NCBI GenBank assembly: GCA_016182965.1
Contig: JACPFM010000109.1
Span: 1-64,000 of the forward strand
Length of the DNA: 64,000 bases
Direction of reading: 5' to 3'
Origin: Deltaproteobacteria bacterium
Lineage (GTDB): Bacteria; Myxococcota_A; Polyangia; Polyangiales; JADJMO01
Under the pieces are notes generated by a model, which was not told where the DNA came from, did no database searches, and worked only from the letters and a program-made list of their open reading frames with translations. This document shows, in pieces, positions 59,496 through 64,000 of the stretch (position 1 is its first letter; each line of letters begins with the position of its first letter). The position numbers were made by a program, and so were the translations under genes.

Positions 59496-59876
59496 TCAAT
59501 AGCCGCGGTTGCCGCCGACGCTGCCGCCGGTGCTCCCGACGCCGCCGACGCCCATCGTGCGCGACGTGCTCACGCCGCCGCTGGTCATCGTGCCAGCCTC
59601 CTTCTTCTCGGTGATCCCGATCTTCTCCGAGATCATCTCCATGCGCTCGTTCAACATGCGCTGTGCGTCGGTCGCGCCTTGGCGGACCTTCTCGCGGATC
59701 TCCTCCCCCTTGTAGGGCGTGAGGAAGAGCGCGAGGCCAGCGCCGATCGCCATGCCAGCGCCCACGCCCGCGAGCATCGGGAACACCCAGTCCGAAGACG
59801 AGCGCTTCTGCAGCCCCATGAGCGCGAGCATGTCGTCGACGTCGTTCATGTTCGACAGGTACTTACGGATATTCAT
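59496..59876 (-). CDS. YtxH-domain protein
   Basis: A 126-residue protein from ATG 59876 (GGAG nine bases upstream). Residues 28-52 form a Gly-rich hydrophobic helix (WVFPMLAGVGAGMAIGAGLA) followed by LFLTPYKGEEIREKV, the YtxH hallmark. An amphipathic helix (QGATDAQRMLNERMEMISEK) follows, and the C-terminal 30 residues are Gly/Ser/Thr repeats. YtxH proteins in Firmicutes are general stress membrane proteins of unknown mechanism. Its transcript ends at the hairpin at 59427-59456. Confidence 0.82.
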   Translation of the reverse strand: MNIRKYLSNMNDVDDMLALMGLQKRSSSDWVFPMLAGVGAGMAIGAGLALFLTPYKGEEIREKVRQGATDAQRMLNERMEMISEKIGITEKKEAGTMTSGGVSTSRTMGVGGVGSTGGSVGGNRGY

Positions 59877-60226
59877 CGCTGCTTGCTCCTTCGGGTTCGG
59901 CGCGTGCGGTCGTCGCGCCGGAGCGCGACGCGGGATGGGGCCGTTCGCGCGAGCCGCCGCGCCTCCGCGACGGCGTGCCCCTCGCCCGCGGCTCGTCAAT
60001 CCACGACGCGTGCCACGTCCTTCGTCCCCGCTGGTGGCAGCTCCTGCTCGTGCCGACCGCGCCGATGCGCACCCGACGCGCGACGGAGCCGCGCACGCCG
60101 CCCAGGCGCGACGGGACCGGGCGAGGGACATCCGAGCCTGGTCCGCGAGATCTCTCGACCCCACCCTCGGGAGCTGGACTCGCCGAGCCCCTTGAACCCA
60201 ACGCGTCCTCCGTCGAAGCTCGAGCC
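59877..60226. other. Divergent intergenic region, no gene seen
   Basis: 350 bases between the YtxH-like gene (minus) and the sensor kinase (plus). Open frames pass through but have biased composition and no ribosome site. Promoters for both genes must lie here; no recognisable box was found. Confidence 0.45.
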
Positions 60227-61510
60227 ATGCGCTGGTTGACGATCCCGTTGCGTCGTGACGCCGACGTGCTGTTCGCGCGCGGCCGGCTCCGCGCGTTCGC
60301 GGAGGCGGTCGGGTTGTCGGGCATGCATCGGACGAGGCTCGTGACCGTCGGCACCGAGCTCGCGCGCGCGGCGGTGGCCACGCGCGACGGCTCCATCGAG
60401 TTCGGGTGGGAGCGCGAGATCGAGCGCCCGTTCTGCGCCGTCGATCTGCCGAGCTACGCCGATGTCCCCGCCGATCTCGTGCACGAGGAGCTGCAGCGCT
60501 CCGAGGAGGACCGAGGGCCGCTCCACTTCGACGTGCTGCGCGAGCGCGGCCGCACGCGCTACCGGTTCTCCAGCGACGTCCGCGTCTCCGCCGACGCCGT
60601 GCAGCGCGCCGTGGCCGAGGCGCCGGAGGCGACCGCGGTCGAGATGCTCCGCGAGCAGAACGTGGAGATGGCCCGCATGCTCGGCACGCTGCGCGACCGC
60701 GAGGCCGAGCTGGTGCGCGCGCTCGACGAGGCGCGGCGCAGCGAGAACGAGGCGACGGCGAACGCGCTGCGCCTCCAGGAGCTCGGCAAGAAGAAGGACG
60801 AGCTGCTCGCGATCGCCTCGCACGACATCCGCTCGCCGGTCGCGGCCGGCAAGGGCGCGCTCGAGCTCCTCGAACCGACGCTCACCAACCTCAACGACGA
60901 CCAGAAGCACCTGCTCGCCGTGGCCCGTCGCGCGTCCGACACGGTCGTGCACCTGCTCGCCAACCTGCTGTCGACCGCGCTGCTCGACAGCGACGACGAC
61001 CGCGACGCGCCCGTGCCCATCGTCGATGTCGCCCACGTCGCGCGCGAGGTCATCGAGCTGATGGAGGTTCAGGCGCGCCACAAGGGCCTCGAGCTGCACC
61101 TCGACGTCGCTTCCTCGGCGACCACGGTGCGCGGCGACCTGATGTGGATCCGCCAGGTGACCTCGAACCTCGTGAACAACGCGCTCAAGTTCACGCCCAA
61201 GGGCGGTCACGTCCAGGTCCACATCGGCCGCGACGGCGACGCGGTGACCCTGGCGGTCGAGGACGATGGCGTGGGCATCCCCGACGACAAGATCGATCGG
61301 GTGTTCGAGCGGCTCACCAAGCTGCGCCCGCGCGGCACCGCAGGGGAGCGCGGCACGGGCATCGGCCTCTACGTGACCAAACAGCTGGTCGACCGCCTCG
61401 GCGGGACCATCCTCGTCAAGGCGCGGCAGCCGAGCGGCACGCGCTTCGAGGTGCGCATCCCGTACGCCGAGGGGCCGCCGCTCGCCATCGCCGATCAGAC
61501 GCCGGTCTGA
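60227..61510 (+). CDS. Sensor histidine kinase with RsbT-like N-terminus
   Basis: I chose ATG 60227 (427 residues); an open frame extends upstream but has low-complexity codons. The N-terminal 50 residues (IPLRRDADVLFARGRLRAFA, GLSGMHRTRLVTVGTELARA) resemble the start of RsbT/SpoIIAB-type ATPases. A coiled coil follows at about 145-190 (REQNVEMARMLGTLRDREAE). HisKA is at about 190 (LLAIASHDIRSPVAAGKGAL with the phospho-acceptor His) and the ATPase at 295-420 (NLVNNALKFTPKGGHV, DDGVGIPDDKIDRVFERL, GTGIGLYVTKQ). No membrane helix. No response regulator lies nearby. Confidence 0.85.
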   Translation: MRWLTIPLRRDADVLFARGRLRAFAEAVGLSGMHRTRLVTVGTELARAAVATRDGSIEFGWEREIERPFCAVDLPSYADVPADLVHEELQRSEEDRGPLHFDVLRERGRTRYRFSSDVRVSADAVQRAVAEAPEATAVEMLREQNVEMARMLGTLRDREAELVRALDEARRSENEATANALRLQELGKKKDELLAIASHDIRSPVAAGKGALELLEPTLTNLNDDQKHLLAVARRASDTVVHLLANLLSTALLDSDDDRDAPVPIVDVAHVAREVIELMEVQARHKGLELHLDVASSATTVRGDLMWIRQVTSNLVNNALKFTPKGGHVQVHIGRDGDAVTLAVEDDGVGIPDDKIDRVFERLTKLRPRGTAGERGTGIGLYVTKQLVDRLGGTILVKARQPSGTRFEVRIPYAEGPPLAIADQTPV

Positions 61511-61534
61511 TCGGCGGTCTGATCGCCGGTCCGA

Positions 61535-61777
61535 TCACTGGGCCGGCGCGTAGTTCGCGCCGCCGCGCACGCACGGATCGCGATCGATCGGGATCTCGCC
61601 CTCCGCGCAGGTGCGCGGCTCGTCCGACTGCGCCGGCGACTCGACGCGCAGCTGGCGCACGGCGCGGGTCTGATCGCCGACGGTGCGGGTCGCGACCATC
61701 TGGCGCGGCATGAGCGCGGCGATCAGGACCGCCAGCGCGACGAGCAGGAGCGCGACCTTCAGGTTCATGGACGTCAT
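61535..61777 (-). CDS. Small membrane-anchored or secreted protein
   Basis: An 80-residue protein. I take ATG 61777, which overlaps the AI-2E stop (ATGA); the next ATG is three codons on. An N-terminal hydrophobic segment (KVALLLVALAVLIAALM) is followed by a polar tail with two Cys (EPRTCAEGEIPIDRDPCVRG). The tail would lie in the periplasm. No family match. It is co-translated with the AI-2E permease and might be an accessory to it. Confidence 0.65.
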   Translation of the reverse strand: MTSMNLKVALLLVALAVLIAALMPRQMVATRTVGDQTRAVRQLRVESPAQSDEPRTCAEGEIPIDRDPCVRGGANYAPAQ

Positions 61778-62913
61778 TCCCCCGGCGCGACCGCGCGTTC
61801 GATGGGGGCGCTCTCCGGCGCCTGGGTGATCGGCGCGCCGATCGCCGCCGCGCCCGCCAGCGCACGCGCGCGCTGCTCGCGATCCCACAGCCGGAGCGCC
61901 GCGACGCACAGCGCGACGACCAGCGGGCCCGCGAACAGACCGAAACCGCCGAGCGAGGCGGTGCCGCCGAACATGCCGACGAAGACCAAGAGCGGGTGCA
62001 GCCGCGATCGGCCGGCGCCGGTGAGGTAGGGCCGCGCGAGGTGATCGATGCCGCTGATCGCGACCGCGCCGGTGAGCAGCACCACGGTCGCGGCGAAGAG
62101 CTCGCCCTGCGACCACAGCACGACGGCCAGCGGTCCCCACACGATGATCGTGCCGAGCGGCAGGAGCGCGGCGAAGGCGGTCAGGACGGTGAGCAGGGCC
62201 GCGCTCGGGAGGCCGAGGGAGAAGTACGCGATGCCGGCGACGCCGCCCTCGCACAGCGCGGTCAGCCCGATCGAGGTGAGCATCGCACGACCGACGTCGA
62301 CGAACTCGCGGACCAGCGCGTCGAGGTGCTGGCTCGCGAGGGGCGACACGCGTCGAGCGAAGGTCATCGCGGAGTGCCCATCGACGAGCACGTAGTAGAC
62401 CGTCATCACGAAGACGAGGACGCCGAGGGCGAGCTCGGTGGCCGTCCCGACGACGCTCGGCAGCGCCTCGGCGACGCGCGGACCGAGCGCACGCAGCAGC
62501 TCGCGCGGCGAGCCCGCGATGGCGGACGCGTCGGTCTCGGCCTGCAGGAGCGGCCGCAGCATCGCGTAACGACCCTCGCGCACGGCGACCAGGATCGCGC
62601 GCACCTCCGACACGATCGGCACGGTCACCGCGACGATCGGGAGCACCAGCACGAGGACCACCACCGCGGTCGCCGCGGCCGCGGCCCGCCGTGCGCCGAT
62701 GACTCGACGCAGCTGCGCCATCCACGGCCGCACGATGCCCGCGATGCACGCGCCGAGCAGCAGCGGCGCGATCAGCGAGCGGATCGCCCAGAGCGCCGCC
62801 AGCACGAGCGCGCACGCGACGACGACCAGCGTCGTGCGGCCGACCCCCTCGACCGGCTTCGCCGGGAGTGACGATCGGCGAGAGGGGCGCGCGCCGCCTT
62901 CGTCATGGCTCAC
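61774..62913 (-). CDS. AI-2E family permease
   Basis: I chose GTG 62913, which has GAGG six bases upstream (379 residues); a longer frame begins 19 codons earlier. There are about seven membrane helices in the family order: two near residues 30-90, a central amphipathic region (VPIVSEVRAILVAVREGRYA), then helices with VYYVLVDG, GLTALCEGGVAGIAYFSLGL, LTAFAALLPLGTIIVWGPLA and SRLHPLLVFVGMFGGTASLG. This matches the PerM/YdiK/TqsA (AI-2E) superfamily. Despite the name, most members are not shown to carry AI-2; many are Na+/H+ or small-solute exporters. Confidence 0.88.
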   Translation of the reverse strand: MSHDEGGARPSRRSSLPAKPVEGVGRTTLVVVACALVLAALWAIRSLIAPLLLGACIAGIVRPWMAQLRRVIGARRAAAAATAVVVLVLVLPIVAVTVPIVSEVRAILVAVREGRYAMLRPLLQAETDASAIAGSPRELLRALGPRVAEALPSVVGTATELALGVLVFVMTVYYVLVDGHSAMTFARRVSPLASQHLDALVREFVDVGRAMLTSIGLTALCEGGVAGIAYFSLGLPSAALLTVLTAFAALLPLGTIIVWGPLAVVLWSQGELFAATVVLLTGAVAISGIDHLARPYLTGAGRSRLHPLLVFVGMFGGTASLGGFGLFAGPLVVALCVAALRLWDREQRARALAGAAAIGAPITQAPESAPIERAVAPGE

Positions 62914-63049
62914 GTTTGCCTCACGTTTGGGCGGAGTGCAGATCGGGTGCCAGCGCCGGGCAGCGATCACCGCGCATCACGTTTACGGAAGAGCGGCATC
63001 ACGCTGGTACGCGCGTTGCGAATTGCTCGAGCACCCGAGGAGGTCAAGG

Positions 63050-63340
63050 ATGCAGACGGAAGCGATGAACCGCGAGATGGGCGAGATGCAGGAGAAGGCG
63101 TTGGAGGGCCTCAAGGACGCCCAGAGCGCCATCGAGTCGTACGCGCGCGAGAACCCGCGGACCGCCGTCGCGGTCGCGGTGGGCGTCGGCTTCGTGCTCG
63201 GGGGCGGGCTCACCCCGCGCATCCTCCTCGGTCTCGGTGCGCTCGCCGCGCGCACCTTCGCACGCGACTACGTGCGCGGGCAGATCCAGTCGGCCGCGAG
63301 TGGGCTGCTCGGCGGGGAGACGCGCGGCGAGGCGGAGTGA
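63050..63340 (+). CDS. Small membrane-tethered helical protein (DUF883-like)
   Basis: A 96-residue protein from ATG 63050, preceded by GAGGAGGTC, a strong ribosome site. It has a polar helix (EMQEKALEGLKDAQSAIESY), the motif ARENPRTAVAVAVGVGFVLG (the E-N-P and Gly-rich helix seen in DUF883-type proteins), then an amphipathic C-terminus (ARTFARDYVRGQIQSAASGL). It resembles the gene at 58159-58383 and was probably produced by duplication within this cluster. Confidence 0.75.
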   Translation: MQTEAMNREMGEMQEKALEGLKDAQSAIESYARENPRTAVAVAVGVGFVLGGGLTPRILLGLGALAARTFARDYVRGQIQSAASGLLGGETRGEAE

Positions 63341-63388
63341 GTCGGATCGGCGGCTGAAGGCGGCTGCGGGCGGCGTTGACGACGGGCG

Positions 63389-63417
63389 GGGGGCTGGCGT
63401 TCGGGACGCCGGCCCCC
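63389..63417 (+). terminator. GC-rich hairpin after the DUF883-like gene
   Basis: GGGGGCTGGCGT (63389-63400), loop TCGGG, ACGCCGGCCCCC (63406-63417): a 12-base stem with one G-T pair. No T run follows. It lies 49 bases after the stop. Confidence 0.5.
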
Positions 63418-63556
63418 GCATCGTTTCGGCTGCCGGTGTGCGCGACCTGCCGGGCACGTCGGCTGCAGCGACGTCTGTCGGCATGAGCATCCGATGGCGA
63501 CTCCTGCGTTGGCCGAAGCCCCGTCTCGGGAGGCCGCCCAGACGGGCGTGGTCCGG

Positions 63557-64000
63557 ATGAGGCGCGCGGTCGTCGGATCGACCTTCGTCGCTGCGGTCGT
63601 CGTCGCGGCGTCGTCGCGCGCGCACGATCCCTACTTCGGGCCGAGCGCATACCCGGGCGCGACGCCCGTCGGCGGCAGCCGCGTGCTCGTCGACGCAGTG
63701 GAGGACTTCGAGCAACGCTTCGTACACGCCGATCGTCCCGGCGTGCGCGGGATCGAACAACCGCTGGCGCGACCCTCGGGCCGTCTTCCGTCGACGGTGC
63801 GCCGAGACGTCTTCACGCGGCTCGACGACCACACGTTGCGCTTGTTCCACGGTCTGCAGGTGCGGCGCAGCGGCGCGGCCGATCACGTCATCGGCCCGGG
63901 GCTGCCCGTCGATCTCGTCACCGGCGTGCTCCCTGGTCGTCTCCTCGCTCTCCGGCTCGGCGCCGCGCTCGGAGCCGTCGGCGCCTACGCGATCGTCGGC
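63557..64000 (+). CDS. Probable secreted protein, cut by window end
   Basis: An open frame from ATG 63557 to the window end, 148 codons, with no stop. The first 22 residues resemble a signal peptide (MRRAVVGSTFVAAVVVAASS then RAH). The visible part continues DPYFGPSAYPGATPVGGSRV and then a charged, mixed region (LDDHTLRLFHGLQVRRSGA) and a hydrophobic stretch near the window edge. No known motif. Function unknown; the C-terminus is outside the window. Confidence 0.5.
   Translation, partial: MRRAVVGSTFVAAVVVAASSRAHDPYFGPSAYPGATPVGGSRVLVDAVEDFEQRFVHADRPGVRGIEQPLARPSGRLPSTVRRDVFTRLDDHTLRLFHGLQVRRSGAADHVIGPGLPVDLVTGVLPGRLLALRLGAALGAVGAYAIVG

Noticed and set aside
61774-62913. Quorum-sensing AI-2 exporter
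   Set aside because: The family name is historical. No AI-2 synthesis or sensing gene is in the window, so no such function is claimed.

Overview
The window looks like a chromosomal segment of a large, very GC-rich myxobacterium (Myxococcota, probably Polyangiales-like). The evidence is third-position G/C throughout the real genes, several C-terminal MYXO-CTERM-type anchors (Cys motif, hydrophobic stretch, Arg cluster), thrombospondin type 3 repeats, Cys-rich kelch proteins, a Ser/Thr kinase with a sensor tail, and many lipoproteins, HEAT and TPR proteins. I found no rRNA, tRNA, CRISPR array or recognisable transposase.

Layout. 1-5620: envelope lipoproteins, a CAP-domain secreted protein, and a tight fetA-fetB-GCS2 operon (iron export-type ABC transporter plus a carboxylate-amine ligase). 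5789-10240: a broken TSP3/MYXO-CTERM gene, then an envelope set of a beta-barrel, a MYXO-CTERM protein and a Cys-rich lipoprotein. 10241-19015: a kelch/Cys-rich lipoprotein, a methyltransferase and HEAT pair, a large lipoprotein, and a divergent Ser/Thr kinase. 19067-23704: an accessory stretch bracketed by short repeats. It holds five close or overlapping minus-strand genes: an MBL-fold hydrolase, two unrecognised proteins, a SAP-like protein and a phage/plasmid-type DNA-binding protein. It is the best candidate here for an undescribed system. 23800-29489: two very large secreted lipoproteins.

29852-40223: a giant CheB-CheR-PAS-histidine kinase-receiver protein with a one-base frameshift in a C tract, an outer-membrane protein, a fusion of glycosidase-like, NodB deacetylase and family 2 glycosyltransferase regions, and a TPR-OmpA lipoprotein. 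40224-41450: a decayed membrane glycosyltransferase. 41492-44586: a FIST sensor and histidine kinase pair, and a Nudix hydrolase. 44637-47588: a four-gene operon with GTGA overlaps (TetR, membrane protein, ThiE, membrane-anchored protein), with a palindrome lying over the regulator's start. 47589-55144: xseB, HEAT and TPR proteins, a GbsR/MarR regulator, an orphan type III export gate (SctV-like) and an FHA-GGDEF protein. 55213-57648: an MscL remnant, Obg with an unusual Lys/Ala tail in place of the usual C-terminal domain, and a DUF72 protein. 57865-63340: a cluster of small membrane or stress-type proteins (Lmo0937-like, DUF883-like, YtxH-like, AI-2E permease) around a sensor kinase. The last gene is cut by the window end.

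The dominant themes are envelope and surface display and signal transduction. Gene decay is also visible: one TSP3 gene, one glycosyltransferase and one mscL are broken, and one kinase is frameshifted. Families of short TCGAAGGTCGA and GACTGACGAC repeats sit in the gaps, often beside these broken or accessory segments.
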